This document shows positions 1-7,920 of a DNA stretch of 28,145 bases, in pieces. This DNA comes from Bacillota bacterium. Lineage in GTDB: Bacteria > Bacillota > Clostridia > Acetivibrionales > DSM-1351. The notes below the pieces were generated by a model. It saw only the letters and a list, made by a program, of their open reading frames with translations. It was not told the DNA's origin and did no database searches. The translations under genes were made by a program, and so were the position numbers. The first letter of the stretch is position 1. The number at the start of each line of letters is the position of its first letter. The stretch covers positions 1 through 28,145 of the forward strand of contig JAEWZA010000461.1 of assembly GCA_023395575.1 (NCBI GenBank), in the 5' to 3' direction.

Positions 1-133
1 AAAAACACTTCGATGAATCATTACTAATTCTAGCAATTATTTCGGCAACAAACCATTGATAATTCTCCTACACCAACGACGTTTTTAAATTTGATTAACT
101 AATTTTTCTGAATTTACATAAGGGGTAATTACT

Positions 134-1753
134 ATGCTGGAAAAAAACATACAAAAGTCTTTGCCTATAGCTAGCACAAGTTCTATACTTTTAAAGGGCT
201 TATCTAAAATACCCATGAAGGTTGTAAGCCTTCCGGTAAAGTTTATTAAAGCAATTCCAAAAACAGCAGGAAAGCTTTTAATGGTAAATGAACCCACAAT
301 AAAAAACTATTTTAAACTGGGCAGGTTTTATATACTGAAAAAACTTGCTCTGCTTGTAGCACTGCTTTTAGCATTAGTCATTGTATCTGTTCCTTTTATA
401 AAGGATTATTTACAAAATCATGACTTTACAAAGGTTATCGTATATGGTTCAACTTTACATAAGAATTTTGACGGAAAAGCAAGACTTGTTTCTTATGATT
501 CTACTAGGAATAAGAACACTCTATATATCGGTGAATTTAAAAATGGCAAATACCAAGGCAATGGCACGGAATACTATGCTTCTGGCAAAGTAAAATATTC
601 AGGCGAGTTTAAAAACGGAGAATATGATGGAAGCGGCACTTTTTATTTAGAAGACGATACAGGTATTCTCTACTATGAGCTTTATAATGGTGATTTTAAG
701 AGCAGTAACTATGAAGGTAATGGCACAAAATATTATAGTTCAGGCAAAATCAAATATAAAGGTGAGTTTAAAAACAGCAAGTACGAGGGCAAAGGTACAG
801 AATATTTTGAATCAGGTGAAATTAAATACGAAGGTGAGTTTAAAAACAACCAGTATGAGGGCAAAGGTGTAGAATATATTAATTCAGGCTCTGTCAAATA
901 CGAGGGTGAGTTTAAAAACAGTAAATATAACGGAAACGGAAAGCTTTTTCATTCTGACGGAAGCCTTCAATATGAAGGGAGCTTTTATAACGGAAGCTTT
1001 GATGGAATAGGCATTAAGTACTCAAGTGAGGGTTACAAAGAGTATGAAGGCGGATATAAAAATGGAAATTTTTCAGGTGAAGGCACTGAATACACTATAG
1101 ACGAAAATGTACTATACAAAGGGCATTTTTCCGATAATAAATATAATGGAATTGGAACACTCTATAACAAAAAGCTTGGAGACATTTATAAAGGTTATTT
1201 TAAGGATGGTAATCCATTTTATCAAGAATTTCTCGGCCTTTCTGAATCAAAACTAAAAGAAATTGTTGGTGAGCCTGACAAGCCTTCTGATAATATATCT
1301 GATGCATCAAGTACAGAAATCAATGATATCTCCGATGACTCAATGTCTGCGCCTACAGCTACGATTACTCCTGCATCTTCACAGATATATACACCTTCTT
1401 CTTCACCAACATCTACACCAACAGAAAAAGGCACAACCTTGAGCTATGAAAAGTACGCAATGGAGTTTATAATGGAGCCCTTATCCTCCACTCAAAAAGT
1501 ACCTGTGGTGCAGGTTGTGAGGGTATCAGGAGAAAGCACCGTATTGGGTATATCCTGTGGAATGAGCTATAAAGACTTTAAAAACCTCTCCACGACAGAA
1601 GAAATAGAAATGTCAGTCTTTCGCAAGGTTGATAATTTCACCATTGTAGGCTTCTCAGAAAATGAATACATATATACGCTGTACTTTAATAACGCAAACG
1701 ACTCCTTGGAATATATAGAAATAAAAGCAGAAAACCTCGGAGAGAGTAGCTAA
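134..1753 (+). CDS. Membrane-anchored MORN-repeat protein
   Basis: A 539-residue protein. After a basic N-terminal stretch there is one strong hydrophobic segment at about residues 67-90 (LALLVALLLALVIVSVPF), so it is probably a single-pass membrane protein. Residues ~120-350 are about ten MORN-type repeats of the form Y-x-G-E-F-K-N-x-x-Y-x-G-x-G-T-x-x-Y-x-S-G. A Ser/Thr/Pro-rich linker follows (~375-435), then a ~100-residue C-terminal domain I do not recognise. The ATG is preceded by AAGGGG at good spacing. MORN repeats act as scaffolds or membrane/lipid-associated surfaces in other proteins; here the function is unknown. It is co-oriented with the PAAR-like gene downstream and converges on the eCIS operon, so a role as effector, receptor or cell-envelope anchor for the particle is possible but only inferred from position. 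The repeat identification is firm; the function is not. Confidence 0.85.
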   Translation: MLEKNIQKSLPIASTSSILLKGLSKIPMKVVSLPVKFIKAIPKTAGKLLMVNEPTIKNYFKLGRFYILKKLALLVALLLALVIVSVPFIKDYLQNHDFTKVIVYGSTLHKNFDGKARLVSYDSTRNKNTLYIGEFKNGKYQGNGTEYYASGKVKYSGEFKNGEYDGSGTFYLEDDTGILYYELYNGDFKSSNYEGNGTKYYSSGKIKYKGEFKNSKYEGKGTEYFESGEIKYEGEFKNNQYEGKGVEYINSGSVKYEGEFKNSKYNGNGKLFHSDGSLQYEGSFYNGSFDGIGIKYSSEGYKEYEGGYKNGNFSGEGTEYTIDENVLYKGHFSDNKYNGIGTLYNKKLGDIYKGYFKDGNPFYQEFLGLSESKLKEIVGEPDKPSDNISDASSTEINDISDDSMSAPTATITPASSQIYTPSSSPTSTPTEKGTTLSYEKYAMEFIMEPLSSTQKVPVVQVVRVSGESTVLGISCGMSYKDFKNLSTTEEIEMSVFRKVDNFTIVGFSENEYIYTLYFNNANDSLEYIEIKAENLGESS

Positions 1754-1866
1754 AAAGTATAGATTATGAGATAGATGTAGCTATCTAAAATGCAAACCAC
1801 ATTTTTAAATGTATTAATATAAAGTTAGTATAAAAATTGACAAAGGAGGAATCAAGCCCATGGGCA

Positions 1867-2262
1867 ATGGAATTGCTCAAATCAATAAAAATCAACAAAG
1901 GGACTGTTGTAAAACAACAATTTCTATATACCGATGATTTATTGCAAGAAATAGTACGCGAGTGCAATATATATCTAATTGCGAAGCTCGGTTAGAAATT
2001 GATGCTAGAAATAGTAGATGAAGAACAAGTATTATAGCCGACACAGATACAGGAGGTAGCTGTGAGTATTACCCTGAGACAGGATGTCAAGTGTAATACG
2101 GTCGGCGGAAGTGCTTGTTCTGAACCGCAACTATTTCAGCATCAATTTCGTGAGCTAGCCATAGATATATACTGCACGGGAGTGCTATTTAAGCAGTTTA
2201 CCGTTGATATATCATATTTTTTGTTTTGCAACAGCCCCTTATGTATTTCTATTATATGCTAA
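1867..2262 (+). pseudogene. Possible decayed reading frame between the MORN and DUF4280 genes
   Basis: The 530-base gap 1754-2283 has no convincing intact gene. One frame reads like protein from 1867 (or from a TTG at about 1838) to the TAA at 2262 but is broken by TAG at 1993 and TAG at 2035. The first piece (MELLKSIKINKGTVVKQQF...) has coding-like composition. After the second stop a GTG at 2062 with AGGAGGT just upstream could start a 66-residue peptide that is Cys-rich and of odd composition. An alternative 25-residue ORF starts at the ATG at 1860 behind a good GGAGG. I recognise no family. It may be the remnant of a small gene that once sat ahead of the PAAR-like gene, or plain non-coding DNA. 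Small inverted repeats at 1770-1787 (AGATAG/CTATCT) and about 1787-1805 could weakly terminate the MORN transcript. Confidence 0.25.
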
Positions 2263-2283
2263 ATGCCGGGCTTGTAAATTATT

Positions 2284-2673
2284 ATGGGTTTATTAGTTTG
2301 TAATGGTGCTCAGCTCCAATGCAGTTTCGGCGCAGCTCCGTCCTGCCTTATGGTGCTTCCAAAAAGTAAGGTTATGAGTAGTAATATGCCTGCTGCCAAT
2401 ATCATGGATAATGTTCCAATGGCAAATATTCTCCCCTTTGGGATGTGCAGTTCAATGGCTAATCCAACGGTTGCCTCAGCAACAGCAGCTGCACTGGGTG
2501 TATTAACCCCAATGCCATGTATTCCTGCAATATCTGCGCCATGGGCACCCGGTTCGCCCACAGTGCTTTTAGGAAATTTTCCTGCTTTAAATAATAGTTC
2601 AAAGCTCATGTGCATGTGGGGTGGCGTTATACAGATTAATATGCCTGGACAGACAACAGTTAATGTGCCATAA
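2284..2673 (+). CDS. PAAR-like tip protein, DUF4280 family
   Basis: A 129-residue protein typical in length for DUF4280. It has the family's N-terminal V-C-x-G-A-x-x-x-C-S-F-G-x-x-P pattern, the central PMPCIPAIS...W.PG segment, and the C-terminal ALNNSSKLMCMWGG-x-I-x-I with GQ near the end. DUF4280 proteins are PAAR-like and are expected to form the sharp tip on the spike trimer of contractile injection systems; conserved Cys/His residues probably bind a metal. The gene lies on the opposite strand to the spike and the rest of the baseplate genes and converges on them with only ~50 bases between stops, so it is not in the main operon. No good Shine-Dalgarno is visible ahead of the ATG (GTAAATTATT), so translation may be weak or depend on the sequence upstream. 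Confidence 0.85.
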   Translation: MGLLVCNGAQLQCSFGAAPSCLMVLPKSKVMSSNMPAANIMDNVPMANILPFGMCSSMANPTVASATAAALGVLTPMPCIPAISAPWAPGSPTVLLGNFPALNNSSKLMCMWGGVIQINMPGQTTVNVP

Positions 2674-2724
2674 AATTAGTGACACATCAGAAGTAGTCTA
2701 TTTCACTACCTTTAATCCAGCAGC

Positions 2725-4287
2725 CTATTTCTTAAACGCCCACCAACGTACATTTATCCCGTCTATTCTCTGCTGCTTGTGCTTTTGCGGACGTATGCTT
2801 ACTCCGATTCTGAAGGTACCCCTGTTTGGATATAGTATAACCCCGATATTTACTCCGACTATATCAGGAGCATACTCGCTGTCTTCAAATACCATATTTG
2901 AGCCATAAAATATTTCACTATCATTATTCAAAATTCCGCTTAGTGTATCCTGATAATTCAGCTCAAGGCCTGTTCCAATGTATACTGGTCCAATGCCAAG
3001 CTCATGGGATATTTCATTTTCAGTGAAGTATTTGTTACCAACTTTCTGAGCAGTGTTAAAGTCAATATACTGAATTCCAGATGAACTAGTCTTCGCTGAT
3101 GTTGCTGCAGTTTGTGCAAGAAATTCCCTCACTTCACTCACTAAATTTTCATCTTTTGAATGTGCAGCATTTTTATCATGTTTTTTATCAAGATTATCCA
3201 ACACCCTTATCAGCGGAAGAGATACCGCATATTCATCTGCCCGCACCCGTTCAACACTTTCTATAGAATAGGAGCTTTTGTATTTATAAAAGCTAACCCT
3301 TGCAAGGCATATGGCATTTCCCTTCGTACTCAGCGCAGCATCGTCATAGCTACGATTGGAATATTCTTTCAATACTCTTTCCTTTAACGATTCCACTATT
3401 ATTTTCGGTGAATTTGCAAGCTGTACTTCCTCTATGTATTGTCTGTCACCAATTGAAATCTTCATTCTTCCATCTTTAATTCTTATTTTGCCTGACTTGT
3501 TGTCTAGAGTTTCCTTAGCCCTAACAAGACATTTATAGCTATGTAACCAATCCTTATTTCTTAAGCTTTCCGAATAGGATATCTTAAAGCCGTCCTTCTC
3601 TACAGGCTCAAATTCTTCACTTTCAATTTCATATTCCAGCCTAACTGCATCAGAAAAATAACCCTTTTCAACTGTAACAACAATTTCAAATACATCTCCG
3701 GGATTAACAAATCGCGGTACAGTTTGCCATACCTTTAAACGCTGTGACTCTTTTAACGTTCTGGTTTCTTTAATATCTTCCACAACACACAGAAGCTTTT
3801 TGTCCTCTATCAAATAAGATAATCCAAAATCAGAAGTATCTGGCCTTTCATCAGATAGAAATATCTCACAGGAGTCCTTTACCAAATTATGCTCCTGCTT
3901 GTTTTCTAAAACAGAGTTCACTACATCTTTTTCTTCCTCTTTATATTGAATGCAAAGATAAAGATCCTTCATAAATTCCTCATCTTCTAAGCCTTCTATT
4001 TTATTCAACTCAGCCCTTAGTATGCCTTTATCCATAATAATGTTTTTTTCAAGCATAACTTCCCTGCCTGAGCTATCAATTGCCAGACCTTTTTCAACTG
4101 AAATGGTTTTTTCATCAATCTTAAGTACTTGAAGACCGCATACAATCCCTCCTCCAAAGAAAAGCCTGTTTAACAGTCTGCGTTTATCATTAAAATACTG
4201 TTGCTCTGTTTCGAAATCTCTCGTAGTCATCAGCTTTCCCTTAAAATACCTGTTCCGTTCAAAGCTGCTACTATTAATATCATCCAT
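2725..4287 (-). CDS. eCIS baseplate-attached/fibre-like protein
   Basis: About 520 residues; last gene of the eCIS operon. The N-terminal ~45 residues carry a sequence I associate with a protein widely found at the 3' end of eCIS loci (R-x-R-Y-F-x-G-K-L-x-T-x-x-D-F-x-x-E-Q-x-Y-F... then G-G-G-I-V-C-G-L-x-V). The middle (~190-310) looks like a beta-sandwich segment, and the C-terminus ends in a basic WWAFKK. It is likely a structural piece attached to the baseplate or a short fibre; no enzymatic motif is seen. The frame is open up to a TTG at 4314, but that codon precedes the Shine-Dalgarno. AGGAGGG at ~4297-4303 sits before TTG-ATG, so I place the start at the ATG at 4287 (9-base spacing); the TTG just before it is an alternative. 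Confidence 0.75.
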   Translation of the reverse strand: MDDINSSSFERNRYFKGKLMTTRDFETEQQYFNDKRRLLNRLFFGGGIVCGLQVLKIDEKTISVEKGLAIDSSGREVMLEKNIIMDKGILRAELNKIEGLEDEEFMKDLYLCIQYKEEEKDVVNSVLENKQEHNLVKDSCEIFLSDERPDTSDFGLSYLIEDKKLLCVVEDIKETRTLKESQRLKVWQTVPRFVNPGDVFEIVVTVEKGYFSDAVRLEYEIESEEFEPVEKDGFKISYSESLRNKDWLHSYKCLVRAKETLDNKSGKIRIKDGRMKISIGDRQYIEEVQLANSPKIIVESLKERVLKEYSNRSYDDAALSTKGNAICLARVSFYKYKSSYSIESVERVRADEYAVSLPLIRVLDNLDKKHDKNAAHSKDENLVSEVREFLAQTAATSAKTSSSGIQYIDFNTAQKVGNKYFTENEISHELGIGPVYIGTGLELNYQDTLSGILNNDSEIFYGSNMVFEDSEYAPDIVGVNIGVILYPNRGTFRIGVSIRPQKHKQQRIDGINVRWWAFKK

Positions 4288-4344
4288 CAATGGTATCCCT
4301 CCTATATAAAACAACTAAATAATTTCAAGTTATAAAGTTCTTAC

Positions 4345-5538
4345 CTACTTAAGCTCTTCATCCTTATCTAAAAGTATATTATTAAAAAGGTTTGAAGATT
4401 CTTCATCTAAACGTATTGTGGGAAGGTTGGAAAGTGTTGTATTATAACCCAGATACGAGTGTGAATCAAGGTAAATTAACGGCTGAAGAATGATTAGCTT
4501 CACCGTTGTAAATGCTGGCTTTTCTTCGTCCAAAAGCTTTTGCAACGCTATCTGATGCTGTAAAGAAGGCACACAATCAGCCCGCACAATAACACAAAAG
4601 GTATATGGGTCTATTGAATAGAGCTCATTATACAACTCTCTCAATTTTGGGTTTTTTTCAATATTTTTTATTTGAAAATGTTCCACAATCATCGGTTTAC
4701 TTCCAGTATATATCTCGACAATATCTACAATAGCCTGCTTTGTGCCTCTCCTTTTATAAATCTCAGGTGCTCTTTCAACAAGCACCTTTAATTGTTTTTC
4801 CCCCCAGCTTTCATCAACCTTTATAGACAACCAGGATGCAAGCCATTTAAGATATTCTCCGTCTACACAATCTATATCGAAAAGTCTCGATACATTTGCG
4901 ATGTTTTCCTCCATATCACTCATAATACTACTAAATATTGATAAAAAACGTTCAAGAAAATCGCGGCTCTTTTCATCGCTGCTATATGCGCTAGGCAAAT
5001 AATCTAAGTAAGACATTCTTGGGTAATAAATCCTTGCTTTCTTTATACAGGGATTATTATTTTTGCTTCCTTTAAATTCCACCTTAAACCAAAAATATCT
5101 TCCCTTAGACTTGTGCAATAATATATCAGATGGTCTCGTAATAGGCCAAAGCCAAGGCATAAACAGTTCACCCAACTTTTCCTTAAATTCATCTCCTACA
5201 AAGGACCATATTTTTTCTAGCTCATTTTTTCTGTTTGGATACGTGTTATCCATTATCAGCATATCAATATCATAGTTTTTACCATCAATATTAATAACTT
5301 TATCATCCGATGCAAAATAATAAAGCTTAATATCTCCTTCCTTATATGTATCGGTTTCAAGCACCATTCTGTGCCAAAGCATTTCACTTTCAGTGCTGTC
5401 TATTCCTAATGAATAATAAACGCCCTCGTAACTATCGTTTTCCAATTGGATTCCATTGTCTGTTATATGTATATTTATACCGAACCCTTTTTGCCATTCA
5501 TTTTTGTTCATGGTGAAAAACTTAAATTCATCATACAT
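4345..5538 (-). CDS. Phage tail protein I (gpI)-like baseplate protein
   Basis: 397 residues. The N-terminal ~170 residues form a domain with Trp-rich beta segments. From ~residue 175 comes the conserved gpI-type core: YLDYLPSAYSSDE, then FLERFLSIF, then LFDIDCVDGEYLKWLASWL, then LVERAPEIYKRRGTKQAI. This matches the P2 gpI/tail-protein family (the TIGR02242 type) found in eCIS. In phage this protein joins the baseplate wedge; here it most likely links the J-like wedge proteins to peripheral fibres. It follows the second J-like gene by 57 bases and precedes the terminal fibre-like gene by 57, consistent with one transcript. The Shine-Dalgarno is modest (AAGGATGT before ATG). Confidence 0.85.
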   Translation of the reverse strand: MYDEFKFFTMNKNEWQKGFGINIHITDNGIQLENDSYEGVYYSLGIDSTESEMLWHRMVLETDTYKEGDIKLYYFASDDKVINIDGKNYDIDMLIMDNTYPNRKNELEKIWSFVGDEFKEKLGELFMPWLWPITRPSDILLHKSKGRYFWFKVEFKGSKNNNPCIKKARIYYPRMSYLDYLPSAYSSDEKSRDFLERFLSIFSSIMSDMEENIANVSRLFDIDCVDGEYLKWLASWLSIKVDESWGEKQLKVLVERAPEIYKRRGTKQAIVDIVEIYTGSKPMIVEHFQIKNIEKNPKLRELYNELYSIDPYTFCVIVRADCVPSLQHQIALQKLLDEEKPAFTTVKLIILQPLIYLDSHSYLGYNTTLSNLPTIRLDEESSNLFNNILLDKDEELK

Positions 5539-5595
5539 CCTTCATCCGCCCTTTAACAGGAAATTAACAATCAACATTCGCAGTAAGTATTGAAG

Positions 5596-7827
5596 TCATC
5601 TTTTTGTCTTATTAATTACATGTATTTTATGCTCACCTGAATACACAATCGCATGGGGATGCAACCTTACATCTCCACCACTATCAATTTCAGCTGCACG
5701 CCCTTCAAATTGTATTTTAAGATCTCTAACATATTCTACTCCACTGATTTGCTTTATTCTTCCGTAAATATCTCCTTTATACACCGTTCTGCCAAAGTCC
5801 CAGCCCTCTGATTCTTCTCCACCACCAACAGGTGACAACATCTCCTTTAGAGCATCCTTTATTTTCTGGCTATTTAGATTGATGTGCTGTTCAACAACTA
5901 CTACAGCACTTACTGTAATTTTGACATATTCAGGTGGGATAACCTCCACCTCTGTTGTAATCAGCCTAAATTTGTCAAGATGTCTTCTCATGTTCTCAAG
6001 AAACTGTTTACTTGGCAAAGGTTTTTCAACCGTACTAAATGGAACTGCTACAACACAAACCTTTGCTTTGACATGGTTGTCCGGATATCCTTTAAGTCCT
6101 GGTTCAAAAAGTGGAATTGCTTTTACCTTTGCTACCCGTAATCCAGGTGTCATTTTGGCTAGTTCCTCATAATCCTCGCAGGTTACAGCTTTATACAACT
6201 CTTTAAGCTCTCTTCTTGCACGCTGCTTTGCATCCTGAATAGACTCTTTACTATTTCCGCCTTCTGCAGGGGTACTTTTAAGCACTTGAATATCCCTTAA
6301 GCTATCAATTTCAGAGCATACTTCATTAATCTCATTTGTTTTAACGTTTCCCTTTTCCATTCCACCTGTTTGACATGATATTATGGAAATATTATTCATT
6401 TCTAGGCTTTGAGGGATAGCACCCCTTTCATTATCTCCAAATAAAATTTCTCCTGTATCATCATTCAGAATATAATGTTTATCAGTAGGGGTTGAGTTAT
6501 CAAAGTTGTCAACTCTTATCCAATCTGCCCAACAAAAGCCATTTATCCCTTTTAGCTTTTGTCCTACTTGTATTTTAAAGCTATCGGAAATAATATCCCT
6601 AATGTTTGTTTTTACCTTTTGATTTGGCAATCCATTACTCCCAGCAATCAAAGCCGATTCTTCAAATGAATGTGAGCAGGAAATAAAACGTATATTATCA
6701 ATTCCCTCATCAGGTATTTTACCGTTTGTACCATCACCGAACAAAATTGAACAATAATTTTTAATAAAATCCAGATTGAGTTCAAAATGCCTGTCCGCTG
6801 GTTTAGATTTTGATAGACTATCAACCCTTTCCCAGTTAACCCAAACCTCATTGTCTTCAATTATTTCCTTTGTCTGTACGCAGCATTTACCGGTTAAAGC
6901 AAGATGGCCTGAGTGAATATACTGTTGATTAGGTTTTCCTGTTGCTGAAAAATGATAAAAATTGCATAAGGTATTTCTATGTATTACTTCTACTGTATTA
7001 AATCCTAGTTCACAAAGCTTTGGTGCAATTTCATACCCATCCTCTTCAACAATACAGCACAGCCAATACCGTTCGGCTTCAGGCAAATACTCAAGCTGTA
7101 ATGGCATCATAGGTTTGTCAATGCTAAAAATTAATTGACCCTTAAAATGTAGATTATAAGTACTGTCCTTAATAACGTTGATATTGCGCCATTCATTTCC
7201 ATCATAATATTTCCATATGAGCTTTGCTGATGGAATAAATTCGCCCTCACTGGGAATTACTGCCGGTACAGGATAATCCTCAAAAACATTTAATGAAATA
7301 TGTATATTTATTCCCTCAGGCAAGGCTTCATTCAATCCTATATATAGCCTGCTTCCACTTTTAGCCTCATTGCCAAAAGGATAAAAGGCCGTTCCCCACT
7401 CATTATTTTGCTCAGTATAATCCCATATCTGCTTTTCACAAACAGATATTACCTTTTCAATTTTTGCTGACAGCAAAAAATATCCCTGTGTTGTCTCAAA
7501 AACCTCACCCCTTGCGCCTAAAGGTGTACCTACAGGTAAATAAGTATTTTTTAAAGGATTATCAAATGTTACATTTGATTTAGCCAATGCAACACTTTTG
7601 GGCTTTATTCCTAATAGCTTTAAAAATTTCAGCTCATTCTTTGTGGTTACCCTATCGAGGTAATACTGCTGCATTTCAATAAGCCATGCAAAAAGTTCAA
7701 TGAGCGTAATTCCGGGATCATGGTGATTTTCATCTGTCCATTCAGGGATAAGTCCGGGAATCATTTTTTTTGCACTTTCAACCATATCTTTAAATGTACG
7801 ATCATCAAGGTTCATTTGTGATAGCAT
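5596..7827 (-). CDS. Baseplate J-like protein (second, shorter)
   Basis: 743 residues, Afp12-type. The N-terminus has the family signature ...LIPEWTDENHHDPGITLIELFAWLIEMQQYYLDRV... (~25-60). Two copies of a beta-domain motif (D-(R/K)-H-(F/Y)...I-L-F-G-D-x-x-x-G-x-I-P) lie at ~345-375 and ~448-472. The gp6/J core lies at ~515-600 (TPAEGGNSKESI...AR-R-E-L...AVTCEDYEELA...PGLRVAKV). It would form part of the baseplate wedge that holds the sheath in the extended state. GGAGG lies 11 bases before the chosen ATG, directly after a long inverted repeat at 7844-7902. The downstream gpI-like gene is 57 bases away. Confidence 0.9.
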   Translation of the reverse strand: MLSQMNLDDRTFKDMVESAKKMIPGLIPEWTDENHHDPGITLIELFAWLIEMQQYYLDRVTTKNELKFLKLLGIKPKSVALAKSNVTFDNPLKNTYLPVGTPLGARGEVFETTQGYFLLSAKIEKVISVCEKQIWDYTEQNNEWGTAFYPFGNEAKSGSRLYIGLNEALPEGINIHISLNVFEDYPVPAVIPSEGEFIPSAKLIWKYYDGNEWRNINVIKDSTYNLHFKGQLIFSIDKPMMPLQLEYLPEAERYWLCCIVEEDGYEIAPKLCELGFNTVEVIHRNTLCNFYHFSATGKPNQQYIHSGHLALTGKCCVQTKEIIEDNEVWVNWERVDSLSKSKPADRHFELNLDFIKNYCSILFGDGTNGKIPDEGIDNIRFISCSHSFEESALIAGSNGLPNQKVKTNIRDIISDSFKIQVGQKLKGINGFCWADWIRVDNFDNSTPTDKHYILNDDTGEILFGDNERGAIPQSLEMNNISIISCQTGGMEKGNVKTNEINEVCSEIDSLRDIQVLKSTPAEGGNSKESIQDAKQRARRELKELYKAVTCEDYEELAKMTPGLRVAKVKAIPLFEPGLKGYPDNHVKAKVCVVAVPFSTVEKPLPSKQFLENMRRHLDKFRLITTEVEVIPPEYVKITVSAVVVVEQHINLNSQKIKDALKEMLSPVGGGEESEGWDFGRTVYKGDIYGRIKQISGVEYVRDLKIQFEGRAAEIDSGGDVRLHPHAIVYSGEHKIHVINKTKR

Positions 7828-7843
7828 TATGGCCTACACCTCC

Positions 7844-7902
7844 AATTCAAACTTCGCACCTGATAGGCTTAATGCAGTGTATTCAACTGCGAAGTTTGAA
7901 TT
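7844..7902. repeat. 15-bp perfect inverted repeat ahead of the second J-like gene
   Basis: AATTCAAACTTCGCA at 7844-7858 is exactly complementary to TGCGAAGTTTGAATT at 7888-7902, with a 29-base loop. It fills the short gap between the two J-like genes. In the - strand transcript the stem ends immediately before the GGAGG that serves the downstream gene. No T-run follows on the - strand, so it does not look like an intrinsic terminator; an mRNA-processing, stability or translation-control stem is more likely. Confidence 0.7.
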
Positions 7903-7920
7903 ATCTATATTAATTAAACA

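Noticed and set aside
2310..2615. 101-codon frame on the - strand opposite the DUF4280 gene
   Set aside because: It is the shadow of a well-recognised + strand family, with no Shine-Dalgarno and no family resemblance.
2674..2724. Bidirectional terminator between the convergent DUF4280 and fibre-like genes
   Set aside because: Only a 4-5 bp stem (GTAG...CTAC) without a proper T-run is visible; too weak to annotate.
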